From Hypomyces perniciosus (taxonomy: Eukaryota > Ascomycota > Sordariomycetes > Hypocreales > Hypocreaceae): DNA of 64,000 nt. The notes under the pieces are model-generated. The model saw only the letters and a list, made by a program, of their open reading frames with translations, did no database searches and was not told the origin of the DNA. The DNA lies in NCBI GenBank assembly GCA_008477525.1, contig SPDT01000007.1:5084001-5148000 (forward strand). The letters are read 5' to 3'. The position numbers and the translations under genes are program-made. Numbering within the stretch: the stretch's first letter is position 1; each line of letters opens with the position of its first letter. This document shows, piece after piece, positions 10,923 through 22,681 of the stretch.

Positions 10923-13426
10923 GGTGATAAGATGGACCCGCAGGTGTTCAACTGTCTAGAAGGATCGAGACGAAGATATATAGAGAGAGCGTGTGGTCGC
11001 AAGAGAAGAATCGAGCGGGTACTGTTTAGTGATGTGAAACTAGGTCCCGCCGTTCACTTCAGGTAATGAGTGCTGAACTCGAAAAGAGGCAAATCTAAGG
11101 AGGGACAGAGAATGTGGCGATCAACGCTTCTCTATGGTACAGCAAAGTTGAAGATGATGCCACCGGATAAAGAATGACTGTGAATAAGAGGAGGCCGACA
11201 GCCGGTGATGGAGAGGGAGAGAGGCGAAGATTAAGATAAAAGAGAAAATAGAAAGACAGAGCCTCGAAAATAAGAAAAGGAAACGGAAGAAAAGTGCTGT
11301 GCTGTCTGTGGTGGTGTTCTACAGTCGCACCAGAGCCGCAAGTCTAATATTGGATGGAACCCAAAAAGGCCGTTCGTTGGCTGTAGTACTCCGTAGTATT
11401 GTTTTAGATTGTGAGCTGGCGCGCGAAAGGGAGCGGAACGTTAGCGCATGCGCTTCGGACGGGCCAGTACTTGTCGCAGATTGAGCCAGGGGTTTGCCAA
11501 GAGATGCTCCCAAACGTCACCAAGGGTTTCGAAGCCTCGACAGCCTGCCAAATGGGGGTATTGTTGACGGAGGTGGGCAATCAATGCCTGTTGGCAACCT
11601 GAGGAGAAGCTCAAACGCGTGCCGAGAGGTGTGTGTAACGAGTGTGTGAGTGAACTGCGGTGACATGCATGCATCAAAGGTGGTGAGCTACCTTATTCAA
11701 TATATAAGACTAGTATTATTATTAACCAACTCACCAGACCGGGGGGGCGGGCAGGAAGCCAGCATGATGTGATGGAAGAAATGACTAGCTCAACACGGAG
11801 GCGGTATGACCGACCGGATACGAAGCTTACAATTTTACTTGTACAATCTATCTGCTATTAGGCAGTACGAGTAGTATTACTATTAGGAGACAGGTTTTTC
11901 GCACCGAGTGACAACGCTTGGGATTGAATCACATTCTACATTTCATCCTAAGTGACAAGTGAGGCGAGCGCAAAGGAATCGAAACAACAAATAACAAACA
12001 ACAACAGATTCGACGGTCTGCTGATGCGATGATATAATTATATCCCAGCGTTTGGGTTTCTGATTCAGCGACGGGTGGCGTCAGGGGTCAGTCAAGTGAG
12101 CTCCACTGATCCACCGATTGGAAACGCAGCCAAGTCCTTAGTCGGCGCTTGTTCTCTGTCTCTTTTATTGGTCCAGTCGGTCCCGCACTTGAAACCCGAG
12201 CAACAAAGAAGTCATGGAGAAAACGTGTTGCGTTGGAGGATAAGGTAATATTAGTTTGCCATTCCCGGGGGCTCGGGTGAGAATACCGCTGTCCGGGAAT
12301 ATGGACCCTCTACCCATCCTCACACAAAATCACCTTCCTTCTTGGAATATTAGTGGCGCATCTCATACGATTTAGTAGTATATATTTTGTGCAATGGTGA
12401 CATGTACATACATAGGTCCAGTGTTTGATGCTGATTGCTCAGCACTAGTGATATCGCAGATTGCCATGTCATTCGGTCATCCCTACAAGTATGTACATAC
12501 GACTACTACTTGTAGTAGTAGTAGTACTATTCGAGCAACAGCATTCTCCGAGTTCCCGAGTGAATAGACTAGTCGATGGCCCGCGCATTGAAGCCATCGC
12601 GAGGCCTTGGCCGCACTCAGCCACTTGCTTTTGCTTAGCTGGGTACCCAATTAGGTAAGAAAGACTACGACGAAGATTACTACGAGTAGTAGTACGGAGT
12701 AGTAGTAGATGAATAACCGAAGAAACCAGATTCCAGGACTACAGTTCAATGTGGTTTGTTTGTCCTGACGAATACAGAAATTGAACTTTATCATAGTCAG
12801 GAATGACGAGGAATCTGTTTGTTGGAATATAGATTACTATTGTGCTTCCAATATCAACAGCTACTCTATACGGAGTACAATTGACAGGAATCCAGGGAGA
12901 GTGATTGTAATTGAAAGCTCGGCAGTATTACTACCCTCCCTAAAATTATTTTCTTCAAACATCCTTGTGATGCAATACATGACTAATCACTAATAAGGAA
13001 ACAGGTAATAGTATGCTCTATTGAACGGAACTGAGCTACTTGGTGTTCTTTTCGATAGTTGGTTTGAAGAAAGTCGATTCTGGACACAAGTATATACTCA
13101 AGGATCCTGGAGTGACCCAACAGGACGCCAATCCTTCCTGATTCACATATCGCTTCACCATGATGAAAGTTTTCGAGTCTCGGTGGATGGGGGAGATAGG
13201 CGTTCTGTATTGTCTCAAGTTCTCTTGAAGGGATTTCTTGTAGGCATGTAGCCAATCCCAACGTGCGGTGGCATACCAGGCCTTTGTGATATATTTTAAG
13301 ACTTGGGAAACCATAAGATGGCTGTTCACTTCACTTGATGATTCTACATATTTCTCTCTTCAGAAGCATCTTTCACCTCGAACTCGAGTTTCTTTTTCAC
13401 TTGCATCTACAAAGTACAACATAGCC
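10923..13426. other. 2.5 kb gene-free divergent spacer with TACTCCGTA motifs
   Basis: Between the protease start and the small secreted protein start. It holds a purine-rich tract (11195-11290, CT-rich on the protease strand), three TACTCCGTA/TACGGAGTA copies (11387, 12693, 12869), several GTAGTAGTA runs and a small hairpin at 12502. No protein-like frame found. Confidence 0.6.
12502..12519. repeat. Short perfect inverted repeat (ACTACTAC/GTAGTAGT)
   Basis: Eight-base arms around a 2-nt loop form a perfect hairpin, continuing into a GTAGTAGTAG run. It is part of the trinucleotide-rich character of this spacer. Confidence 0.7.
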
Positions 13427-13898
13427 ATGAAGCTCAGCACTACCGCAATTATTCTGTCATTGGGCGGCGCCCTCGCGGTGCCCAGCTACCCTCTATCTAA
13501 CAAGCGCGAGACGACAGTGTATGCCAAATTGGAGGAAATGCAGACTCAAACTACCTAGCAATGGAATGCCTAGTAACAAAGGATTCCTCGCCAAAAGGGA
13601 TTTAGCCGACAAGAGCCCATTCGGTGACATTGACGAATTTGACATCAAGGCCGAATCTGACATGGGCGAACCCGACATTGACGAACTTGACATCAAGGGC
13701 CTACTGCAAAGCGACGACAAATCGGATAGCCCATATGAACCCCTCGGTAGATTACTGCAGCTGGTCATGCAACTACTGGAAAGCTTGCTGGGCGGCTTGG
13801 GCGGATTGGGTGACAAGTCCGAAATTGCTGGCGACGTGAACAACCCGGACGGCGAGTCGGCATCGCAAGAGGGTGAAGAAACAATCGACATCAGTTGA
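13427..13898 (+). CDS. Small secreted acidic protein with Kex2 sites
   Basis: Not recognised. Two exons (13427-13518 and 13574-13898) encode 138 aa. The 55-nt intron (GTATGC...CCTAG) is my choice; a 40-nt version using the acceptor at 13558 would add five residues. The signal peptide is clear (MKLSTTAIILSLGGALAVP). Two dibasic Kex2-type sites follow, NKR-ETT and LAKR-DLA. After them is a very acidic stretch with a near repeat (DIDEFDIKA and DIDELDIKG, about 17 residues apart), then an amphipathic Leu-rich helix (about 90-110, LLQLVMQLLESLLGGLGGLG) and an acidic tail ending ETIDIS. No cysteines in the mature part. The shape fits a secreted pro-peptide or effector-like protein processed by Kex2; function unknown. 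Confidence 0.7.
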
Positions 13899-15518
13899 CC
13901 GGCGTCTTGCTGAAGCCCTACACCACCTAGGACGCAAAGGATCACTGGGCTGGGCTGGAGAATAGAGTTGGAGCTTTCGTACTGAAATGGAATGGGAGGT
14001 TTGGGGGGTGGTTTTCTTGGGCGCGGAGGTCTGCATGGTTAACATGCCCTTGGGGAATTTACCGTACTGCCACTGCAAACATGTTTGTGCCAGAAAAGCT
14101 TACAAAGTACGTCCGTTGGCGTTGCCTGCGTGTTCTTTGCAAGAGAGACAACCTTGGTAGCAATGGGATGGCCGGTCGAAATAGTATTACTACGGACCCT
14201 GTACTCCGTATAGGAATAGTATAGGCATTCTTGGCTGCCATCTTCACGTCTCAGATCCCGCTCAAGTTAGACATGGAAGGTAGCCTTGTGCAGCACCGCA
14301 GATCCCTAGATGCTTTAAATTGACTTGGTCTGATTCGTTGCTCTTCGTGAACACGATGCCCAGTCAGTTGACGTTACGTATTGTTGTGAATCGCCATCTC
14401 TGGCCATGATATTCGTGGTAGTAGTTGTAACAACAGTAGTCGTTGCTACGTCTAAATACCAGTCGAATGAACGGCCGGGCTCGTTGGTCATCTGTGTTGT
14501 TGGAGTGACATGAGATGAAACCTCCCAAGCCCGCTTTACAAGTATTAATATCACCGTAGCCATTTATACTACTAGTCTCTAATAAAAAGGCAGATCTGGA
14601 AGGACGCCCATGCAGATGAAGGAAATGCTCGCCAATCCCAGATGAACGCGTGATGAACTCTTTCGCTTCGCTTGTTTGATCGCATCAAGCCCTAGGTAGG
14701 GTAAGACTATTGGCCACTGCCCCTTGCGATTATTTGAGATTTACCGGCTGTGGCTATTAACTGCAATGCGAATCTCGCATGTATAAAAAGAAAACCCGTC
14801 CTCGGCTCAATAGGCATTGGGAGCTCATGCCCTATGCTTCTGCGGCCCAACCGCAATCGTGGCATGACTGATTGGACTGTTCTGATGGAGACCCGTCGAT
14901 GGCTCCACAATTACTGCTACTACATACTATGTACATACGAGTAGTATCTACGGAGTAGTATACAACGGCTGATGCTCCATGGGTATATGTACTCCGTATA
15001 TGCTCAAGATGTTACTCTGTACACGGGAAGACAACCCATTCGCAGACGCCAGTTGAGACGCGATAGGTAGTAGATCACAAACCATCACGTGCTTGTGTGA
15101 GTTTTTTGGGGTGAGTGAATGGTAATTTCACCATGGCTAATTTCCGTGAATGTTAATGTCGCTTGTGCAAGCTAACCAGTGGACAGAGAGATTGCATGTT
15201 CGTATGCCCACATTGCACAAAAGACTAAGGCAGGCGTGTCATGCCTCGATACCTGATCGTGATGCCGTTGCCCAACAAGAGGACGACACATATTTATCAG
15301 AGTGGCAACAAGCCAGACGGAGTGAGGTTGACTGGTCTGCAAAGTCTGTGGGGCTATCAAAGGGAGTGCATAAGTTAATACCTTGACATCTGGGTGACAG
15401 TTAATATGGAGATCGAAGAGTAGGTAGCGACAGTATTCAGCGTGTGCTTGAATTCTTAAAGCGGTTATCTTTGCTGCTTCTGATCAGGATCAGTGAGGAG
15501 GGGTAACAGGCAGGGTTT

Positions 15519-15519
15519 G

Positions 15520-15562
<43 letters not shown>

Positions 15563-15571
15563 GCAACAACA
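15519..15571. repeat. (CAA)n microsatellite
   Basis: About 17 AAC units with one CAG interruption near 15561. Not in coding sequence. Confidence 0.95.
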
Positions 15572-15890
15572 AACAGCCTTGAAAGATTCAGCCCCAAGGT
15601 CAAGGTCAGAAACCAATCATACCTACGAAGTGCTACCGAGAGTCCTCCTCAGTCCCATCCATACGGAGTAGAGCGAGCAGATCTGTCGTACGTAATAATA
15701 CCTATTAATAATGGCCATCAAAGGTGAGGTGACTGGTGAGGAGCGTTTCATTTTAGCGGCTGCCACCCACCTCCATAGGCAAATACTAGGCCTATCAGCT
15801 GCGTGTGCTGCAGGTAATTACATATGTACACACCACGACTGACTGGCGACTTTTTTTTTTCCTTCGATGCCCATCATCTCACAGCCTCCT

Positions 15891-15911
15891 CATTTCATTT
15901 CATTTCATTTC
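15891..15911. repeat. (CATTT)4 pentanucleotide repeat
   Basis: Four perfect CATTT units plus one base, inside the pyrimidine-rich leader of the F-box gene. Confidence 0.9.
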
Positions 15912-16681
15912 TTCTGTCTGCTGATAGTATCTGCTCTCTGCCATCTTTGCCTCAATCATCGTTCCCTCCCCTCTCTTCCATCTCCTCTCTCTCCAGCTCG
16001 GGTGTTCGGTCTTCTTTGGTTGGCGGAATTTCGATCCTCCATTGCGTGTGCATTCCATTCCATTCCTACCTACCTAGCCTGCTGAGATCTGCCCGTGCCA
16101 TCATCGTTTCTTCGAGCCGCCTGCGTCTGCAATTCTGCACCGCCTCTCTGTCGCCTCCAAAGCCTCCATTCTTATCGGCACGCGAGCACGAGACCCTGAA
16201 AACGTCGTGTAAAGTGCCAACGGTCCCGCTCCACTACCGCTCGGCTGTATCGTCACCAACAGCTCCTCGTACTGGTACCGTTCAAACTCTATCTTCCGCA
16301 GGCGAGCGCCTCGATCGCATCTGCCGGCGTTAGGCATAACCTACTCCTCATCTTCGTCATCGCGAATCGACAGTGTTCAACTGCTTCCCGACCCCCGTTG
16401 GGTCCGATCAAATACCTACGTTCCATTCCGCCCGCGGGCCTATCCGATCATACAAGAGAGACTCTGTAACGCGGGATACCGACGATTTCCAACATTGCCC
16501 TCCACTTTGAGATCTCGAATCTAAAAGATTGAACGTGTATTGCCATTTCTATTTCACCCTGTGCGACTCCCCTTCGCAGACGCCACTGATCACCACCGCG
16601 CCGACTCCTCGCCCTGAAATGCGTGACCTGCTTCCCTCGCCGAGATCTTGACAAGCGTTTCGAATAACACGGTCCAACAGG

Positions 16682-18559
16682 ATGGGAGAGCCCATGGACG
16701 CAGTGTGCCATGAGGAGATACACACCACCTGCAGTCTCATGGACATGGATGAGCAGCCAGTAGAATGTCACCAAGACGACGACATAGCAGAAGATACTGA
16801 TGATGGCGACTTCACATCTCTCATGACTTCCTCCATGGTCACTACTATCCTCAATACTGCGTCGAGTCCCGTTTCACCTGGCTCATCGAGCCCATCGTTC
16901 CAGATGGCCAAGAGCACGTCTTTTGTTCCCCCCGCACGACCAAGTAGCACGCCCTTTCCACACCCCGAAACCCGCAGCCCTCAGGTCTGCTGTCTGACTG
17001 AGTCAGAGTACGACTCGGACATTGATGGATGGGATAAATCATCAGCTATGCTGCTTGATTCTGTCCCTGGACGCTCGTTAGCGACCCATTTTGAGGAGCT
17101 TCCCACCGAAGTTCATGAGGCTATTCTAGATCACATCTTCGGCTATTGCGTATCTGCCACGTCAAGAAGTGCTATGAGGATTTCTAGCCTCACTAGGGGT
17201 TGGGGCACGGCGCTTCGACATTCGCGCAGAAGAGAGCTTACCGCATTGGCATTGGTGAACCGGGTCTGGTGCATCTTGGTTCAACAGAGACTCTTCCGCC
17301 ATATCAAACTGAAAGCGACGGTTGACTCTATCGAGGATGCAATGTTGTTCTTCTCCGATCAACAGCACCTCTCGTCTTACGTCAAACACATTGAGATCTG
17401 GTTCCCCGTCTTCCAGCCCACATACGGGCCTTTGGCATTGTCAAATACCCTTGCATTGCCCACGGTGACAACTGATGGCTTGACAAACGCTACGTATACG
17501 TTGCCTGGAAACAACTGCACCCTGGAGGAAGTATTCCGATTCGTTTCCATCGTCCTGCCTGATACCAAGGTCTTCACACTGGAAGGTGGTGAGCGGCGAA
17601 AAGCGCCCAAGGTTGTCCACTTTAACAAGAAGAACCCAGATACAGTGACATGCCACAGGCAGCTATGTACCCTTGATTCGGTGCGCACCCTAGTGACCAA
17701 GGGACAGTGGAATTTGTTGAGAGATACGCAAGACTTTGCGATGGTGATGAAAGCACTGCCGAATTTGGAGGAATGGCAAGGTTCCTACAGCAAGCCCAAG
17801 TCCAAGAGTTACATCACAGCGTCAGAGTTTCTCCCGTCTTTGCCGGCGCATGTGACGAACCTCTCCCTTTGCATGGAAAATGACTACCGACGAGAAGGTG
17901 TGATGCCGGCTTTCTACTATAAAGTAGCGCAGAAGGCTCACATCTGTGCCAGTCTGGCCAAGATATTGCCATCACTGGAGCATTTTGCATACACCGGCCG
18001 TATTTGCCATCACTTCTTCGATACAGCTATGAGATTGGCTGACCCGCTTACGTCGAGGCTCAAGTCTGTCGACATTACTGTGAAGAATTGCTGCCGCCAA
18101 TCGTACAGCTTCCATGAGTCTGGTTCTGGCATCCAGGACATGACGTTCATAGAAGCGTTTGAAAAGTTGGTGGTGTCAGCTGTCCGATCTATGGATAAGT
18201 TCAAGAGGCTGGAATATCTGAGAATTCGCTTTGTCGATTTGGGTGCGTTGTTCATACAGGTTTCTCACATCTTAGTTCTACAGCTAACTCTCATCTCAGA
18301 CTCCGTTTTGCCTCCGCTGAATCCATACTTCTTGATGCAAAATGGCAAATGCTCCGGCGTCTGGAATGAGTCTCTAGTTACAGAAATGGCTAGGGTCCGA
18401 CCTGGAGTTTCGTTCACGGATCTCAGCGAGACGTTTGGAAATATCGTCTATAGCAAGGACGGGCGGATGATCATCGCGCCGGAGTATCCCAGAACACGAA
18501 TCACGTCTTTGAAGCTGTCCAATTACCGCTCGCTTGCCACTCGGATCACGATTCAATAG
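16682..18559 (+). CDS. F-box-like domain protein
   Basis: Likely substrate adaptor of an SCF ubiquitin ligase. After a 130-residue Ser/Pro/Asp-rich N-terminus comes an F-box-like segment, FEELPTEVHEAILDHIFGY, followed 35 residues later by LTALALVNRVWCILVQQRLF, which matches the usual F-box second half. The rest (about 400 residues) has scattered Leu-rich stretches but no repeats I can name. The frame is open throughout as 625 aa. However, 18243-18299 has all signs of a 57-nt intron (GTGCGT donor, CTAAC branch site 12 nt before CTCAG), and its length is a multiple of three. Splicing gives 606 aa with the junction VDL|DSVLPPLNPYF, which reads more naturally. ATG at 16682 follows a long 5' leader. 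Confidence 0.75.
   Translation: MGEPMDAVCHEEIHTTCSLMDMDEQPVECHQDDDIAEDTDDGDFTSLMTSSMVTTILNTASSPVSPGSSSPSFQMAKSTSFVPPARPSSTPFPHPETRSPQVCCLTESEYDSDIDGWDKSSAMLLDSVPGRSLATHFEELPTEVHEAILDHIFGYCVSATSRSAMRISSLTRGWGTALRHSRRRELTALALVNRVWCILVQQRLFRHIKLKATVDSIEDAMLFFSDQQHLSSYVKHIEIWFPVFQPTYGPLALSNTLALPTVTTDGLTNATYTLPGNNCTLEEVFRFVSIVLPDTKVFTLEGGERRKAPKVVHFNKKNPDTVTCHRQLCTLDSVRTLVTKGQWNLLRDTQDFAMVMKALPNLEEWQGSYSKPKSKSYITASEFLPSLPAHVTNLSLCMENDYRREGVMPAFYYKVAQKAHICASLAKILPSLEHFAYTGRICHHFFDTAMRLADPLTSRLKSVDITVKNCCRQSYSFHESGSGIQDMTFIEAFEKLVVSAVRSMDKFKRLEYLRIRFVDLGALFIQVSHILVLQLTLISDSVLPPLNPYFLMQNGKCSGVWNESLVTEMARVRPGVSFTDLSETFGNIVYSKDGRMIIAPEYPRTRITSLKLSNYRSLATRITIQ
18243..18299 (+). other. Probable in-frame intron (57 nt)
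   Basis: Donor GTGCGT, branch CTAAC and acceptor CTCAG are all present. Being 57 nt and stop-free, it may be spliced or retained with no frame change. Confidence 0.65.
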
Positions 18560-19098
18560 GCACGCTTCAAGGGACATCTCAATACTCGAATTTCAAGGAA
18601 ATATTATCAAACACAGGACACTTCCTTTGAAGTGGCATATAGCAATGGGGGAAGGATATGAGTTGGTACTGCGCATGATTGTCCATTTCGTTTCGGCGTT
18701 TTCGGCTCTTTACAGCAACATGAAGCAAAGGACATGGGATCTGGCCTCCATTTATTTATTTTCATACCCGCGAGGCACAAGGTAACGCTGGCCAAAGCCT
18801 GGAGTTTGGTTTTGTTGCATGGATATAAGGACTCTGGTCAATGGTTGGTTTTGGAGGGCATTGCTTGGGATCCATTACTGGGACGGTAATTTTAAAGCTC
18901 GGCGGGTACACACGCAAGGGGGTTTTGCGATGACCATTTTAGGGCCTGGGTAAGATATGGTTGATACCCATAATGATTTCTGGTATTTAGGCTGCAAATC
19001 ACCACACACAATCGCACATGATTTTCGCTTAACCTGGGTCGAATGCTTGGTTATTGTGAGAATTTGGTTTTGGACTGGGCCGTTATCACGGATTCTCG
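18560..19098. other. Convergent 3' region, no gene seen
   Basis: Between the ends of the F-box gene and GPI14. No feature recognised beyond presumed 3' UTRs. Confidence 0.6.
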
Positions 19099-20493
19099 TT
19101 ATTCTATATGCTGCTTTTGCGAGACCTGAACACCCATCGCCGCGCCGTCGCTGATGATTATACCCAATATCCAACAATTGATTAGGAAGAAAGCCAGAGA
19201 TGCTAACCACATTCCTGGGAAGAAAGTGCTGACGCCCAGAAACTCGAGTTGATAACCCTGCTGGAGCCAAGCCGCCTGGCCAACGATCCAGAAAACCAGA
19301 GCCGTAACTCCGAGTCTAGGTTTGCGAAGCAGAGATGAGTTGGGGAGATAGAGCGGTAGGAAGATCATGTACCAAAGGAAGTACTAGTTTTCCCCCACAG
19401 GTTAGCGACTCTACGCAGAGGAAGTGCAAAAGGGAGGGTTTTTGGAGATTATGTCTTACCTGAGAGGTGCAGACTTTGTTAAAGGTGACAAAGGCGAAAG
19501 TCTGGGCCATCATTGACGTGGCGAGGACCTTCTTGGCGAGGACGAAGGGGATCAACACGCAGGAGAGGAGGAGTTGCGGGACGAAGGCATGGAGAGAGGT
19601 GGATGAGGGAATGGCAGATGTGAGGTAGAGGAGGATGTTGTAAGCGGAGAAGTTATGGCGGTGGTCGATGCGGGTGACGTGGTGGAAGTAAGAATGGACG
19701 AGGAACGGGGTGCCGTAGCTGTGCTGTTTGTTAGACCAGTGTCCATTTCGAGATGTTGAAGGGGAACGCACATGGAGTACATGAGGAGGTTGAGGCCCAT
19801 GAACGTGATCAAACTGATGATTGTAAGTTGTATCCTCTTGGCGGAGCAGAACTTGATGAGCACGTCGACGAATGAGGACGGCGATTTTGAAGCCTTCCCC
19901 TTGGCTTTGCTTTTGCCCAGGTGCTCATCGTCCATCCACCATATAATAGCTGGCGCATAGATGAACGGATAGATCTTGAAGTGAACACTCAACCCTAAGA
20001 CAACACCTGCGAGCGTAACCCTCTTCCTCTCAACGGCCCATAGCAACGCCATAGTCAACACACCTAACAAGCCCTCTGAACTGCCTCTCGTGCTAATCGT
20101 CGCAACCATGGGATTCCACAGCCAAATCGCTGCAAAAGCTCCGGCCCTCTCGGGGCTCATTCCCCGATGGTGAAGCACCCTCACGATGAGCCATCCAGCG
20201 AGCAAGTCCGCGAGGGCAAAGACGACCTTGCCGAAGGGGAAGAAGTGAGTGGTTGGCAGGAGAAGCCATGCGAGTAAGGGTGTATAGCGGTATGTTTCAC
20301 GGTCGTAGGGGCTGGAATTTTGGGATACGGAGCGGGCGGCGTCGGTGAAAACGAGGTAGTCAATATCGGTGTATTTGACGGCGGAGTGTGCGTCCTGCCA
20401 AGTGCCGTAGAGGAGGAGTGCGATTCGGAGGAGGGCAGATATGAGGAAGAGAGGGGACGGGCGCAGGAGGGATGAGAGTGCTGAGGAGTACAT
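19099..20493 (-). CDS. GPI14: GPI mannosyltransferase I catalytic subunit (PIG-M/GPI14)
   Basis: It adds the first alpha-1,4-mannose from dolichol-phosphate-mannose to the GPI precursor in the ER lumen. Three exons (19772-20493, 19460-19718, 19099-19383; introns 53 and 76 nt) give 421 aa. Seen: signal-anchor-like first span, luminal YTDIDYLVF with the DxD motif, SPYDRETYRYTPLLAW, GRSxE-type turn STRGSSEGLLG, and after the first junction YSIYGTPFLVHSYFHH and TRIDHRHNFSAYN, all hallmarks of this family. About ten hydrophobic spans. The second junction reads VCTSQ|YFLWYMIFLPL. It shares a 389-bp divergent promoter with the TRAX gene. Confidence 0.95.
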
Positions 20494-20882
20494 GGTGATA
20501 TCGTGATGGCTGATGGTGAGTGAAAGGGGGGGATGTTAAGAACAGAGTGTTGAGATGTGGTTGAGACTCGTTCCGAGGTTCATGACTCCACGCCAAGTAA
20601 TGAAGCTTCCAATTGCTGATGGTAAGGAGAGATTCGTGCTCTATATTCGTTTCATGACCATTGAAATGTTGTGGGATGTCTGGTTACCTCACAATGATCA
20701 ACAGCTTCCATGAGCTTGGGACAGTGCTGTGCTGTCCAAAATTTAGTGGAGCGCTAACAATTCTGTCCACTCAGTGACTTCTCTGGCCAGACATTGCGTC
20801 TCCACTCGCAACCACAACTGCACAACAGCCTCTCAACAACACACGACCAGCATCTAAAATTCAGCAGAAAAAATCAGTGGAA
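20494..20882. promoter_or_regulatory. Short divergent promoter, GPI14 and TRAX
   Basis: 389 bp separate the two start codons. Includes ATTTAGTGGAG and CACAACTGCACAAC stretches but no motif I can assign. Confidence 0.5.
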
Positions 20883-21776
20883 ATGACAGGCGGCATCAAA
20901 AGAGACCGGGATGGAAACGAGCGTGCTAAGAAAACGCAAGATGCGCCCCGGGGTCGGTTCCACGCCATGTTCGAGGGCTTCAGAGACGAACTGGATGAGC
21001 ACCATGAGCGACGAGAGCGGATCATCAAGGCGTCGAGAGACGTGACGGGTCAAAGCAAGAAAATGTGAGCTTCACTTCCGGTTGTGCAGGGGTGAAAAGG
21101 GGACCATAAAACTGATCTTGTTTAGAATTTTTGCTCTGCAAAGGTAGGGCTTGGTCAACTTTGACATTGTAGGACCAGGGCATCGCTCATTCACTCATGT
21201 AGGGTCAAGCAACTCAATAAAGACTTCCCCAAAGGCACACAACAAGACGTCGACATACGTCTCGCTGAAGTCTCCAAGCTCCTCACCTCCATTGCCCCAG
21301 ATCTGCAATCCATCAACCGCTACCGCTACAGCTGGTCCCTCCGCTGCCTTGAGGAGCTCGTCGAAGCGCTCTCGTTTGCGCACTACCTCCGCCACCAGAC
21401 CCTCATCACCCCAGCCGAGACGCAAGCTGCTATTCCCGCGGGTATTGCGCTCACGCCGCATGATTATTTGTACGGGGTGTTTGACCTGTTTGGCGAGCTG
21501 ATGCGGTTTGCGACAGTGACGACGGCGCAGTCTGGTGAGCTTGTGGGGGAACACGGGCGGAATATACTGAGTGATATGCAGGAGCTTGGGTGTGCGTTTG
21601 AGATGCTGCGCGAGATACCGACGAAAGAGTATCGTGGCAAGATGGAGACCATGAGGCAGAGTGTTAACAAAGTCGAGAAGTTGGGCTATGGCCTTATCGT
21701 GAGAGGGAGTGAGCGTCCCAAGGGATGGGTGCCGGATGTGAAAGACGAAGGGCCCCGGCCTGTGTCGCCTGTCTGA
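20883..21776 (+). CDS. Translin-associated factor X (TRAX) family protein
   Basis: TRAX pairs with translin in the C3PO endoribonuclease; in Neurospora C3PO acts in tRNA processing. Three exons (20883-21064, 21126-21143, 21203-21776) give 257 aa. The middle exon is just 18 nt and encodes part of SKKIIFALQRVKQLN; both junctions keep phase and rebuild the family's N-terminal helix, so I trust it. Seen: FEGFRDELDEHHERRERIIKAS, the catalytic-type segment RCLEELVEALSFAHYL with Glu spaced as in active TRAX, YGVFDLFGELMR and a C-terminal MRQSVNKVEKLGYGLIVRG. The tail after that is short and disordered. No translin gene is in the window. Confidence 0.92.
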
Positions 21777-22681
21777 ATCAGTAGTGGATTTGAGGAATGA
21801 CCGGGAATGGCTTTATACCTTGGGGGAGAGTGTTGTTTGCGGGCAGAAGTACTTTCAACTTGGTGTTGACAGTCATGCTTCTGTAGGAGCTCGTGGAAGT
21901 AGCATGCTATGGCATACTTTGCGCACCAGATGATTCGCTATTATTTATTCATTCTTGTACGAATAATATGCTGATTGTGTATTTAGCAGAAGTGAAATAC
22001 AAAATACATCATCATACTACTTTTGTTAGAGTAGGAGTCGGTCGAACAATGCCATTATCTTTCGAAGAGGGTTAAGCCCCTGCCCAATAGCACTGGCACC
22101 TGGCAACGGTCTACAGGCCTCAGAAGCCTCGAAGCGAGGTACCTATAGGAGGAGTTTCCCGCACAAATAGGGAGCATTAAATTCTTCTCAAGAGTTTACT
22201 ACTCCTCTCTTCCATCTAACTTCCTATCTCTCCCTACCCCTCCCAACCAGCCCTTTGGACCTTGCATCATCAGAACATGGTCGCGGCCATTTGTTTCCTT
22301 TCGTCCTGAATACCCTAGGTTCCTCATGATTCGTTATTTCCATCCTCATCTGGTTCCTCACTTCAATAGCCTCTACTGTTTGGGCGCGGCCAAGTTCGTT
22401 TGAGATCACGATTTTCGTTTGCATATTTCCGGTCCCTTTTGAGTCGTCTGTCGTTCGTTGCTTTCAGCAATCTGCATCTATTGTTATCACGGCGCCTTCT
22501 GGGAAATTAAATCTGTGTTTCATATCTCAAGGTCGAACCTCGATCAACCTTTCTGCCCACGTGCGGATACTTTGGGCAGGTTTCCAACCAGTCAGACAGC
22601 TCTAGGTAAGTATTCACCTACGTGCCTGAAGATGACAGGGAACTGATGCAAAAAATATAGGTAGCAGGAGATGCTAGGAAG
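21777..22681. other. Intergenic region: TRAX 3' end and promoter/leader of esterase-like gene
   Basis: Mostly featureless. The last part (from about 22190) is pyrimidine-rich and is probably the 5' leader of the next gene, with an intron. Confidence 0.5.
22606..22660 (+). other. Probable 5' UTR intron
   Basis: GTAAGT donor, ACTGAT branch-like site and AATATAG acceptor, 55 nt, ending 21 nt before the presumed start codon of the esterase-like gene. Confidence 0.6.

Larger units (their letters stand above)
13899..16681. other. 2.8 kb gene-free region; promoter and long 5' leader of the F-box gene
   Basis: Contains TACTCCGTA-type motifs at 14202, 14949, 14990 and 15662, a CAA microsatellite, a CATTT pentamer repeat and a pyrimidine-rich stretch (15880-16080) typical of a fungal promoter/leader. 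An open frame in 15824-16333 has only low-complexity Ser/Pro and is not supported as a gene. Confidence 0.55.

Noticed and set aside
15824..16333. Open frame of 169 codons
   Set aside because: Pyrimidine-rich leader sequence gives Ser/Pro/Leu-biased translation with no domain; fits the promoter and 5' leader of the F-box gene better.
10923..16681. Transposon remnants in the long gaps
   Set aside because: No terminal repeats, reverse transcriptase or transposase-like frames were found; only short motifs and microsatellites.
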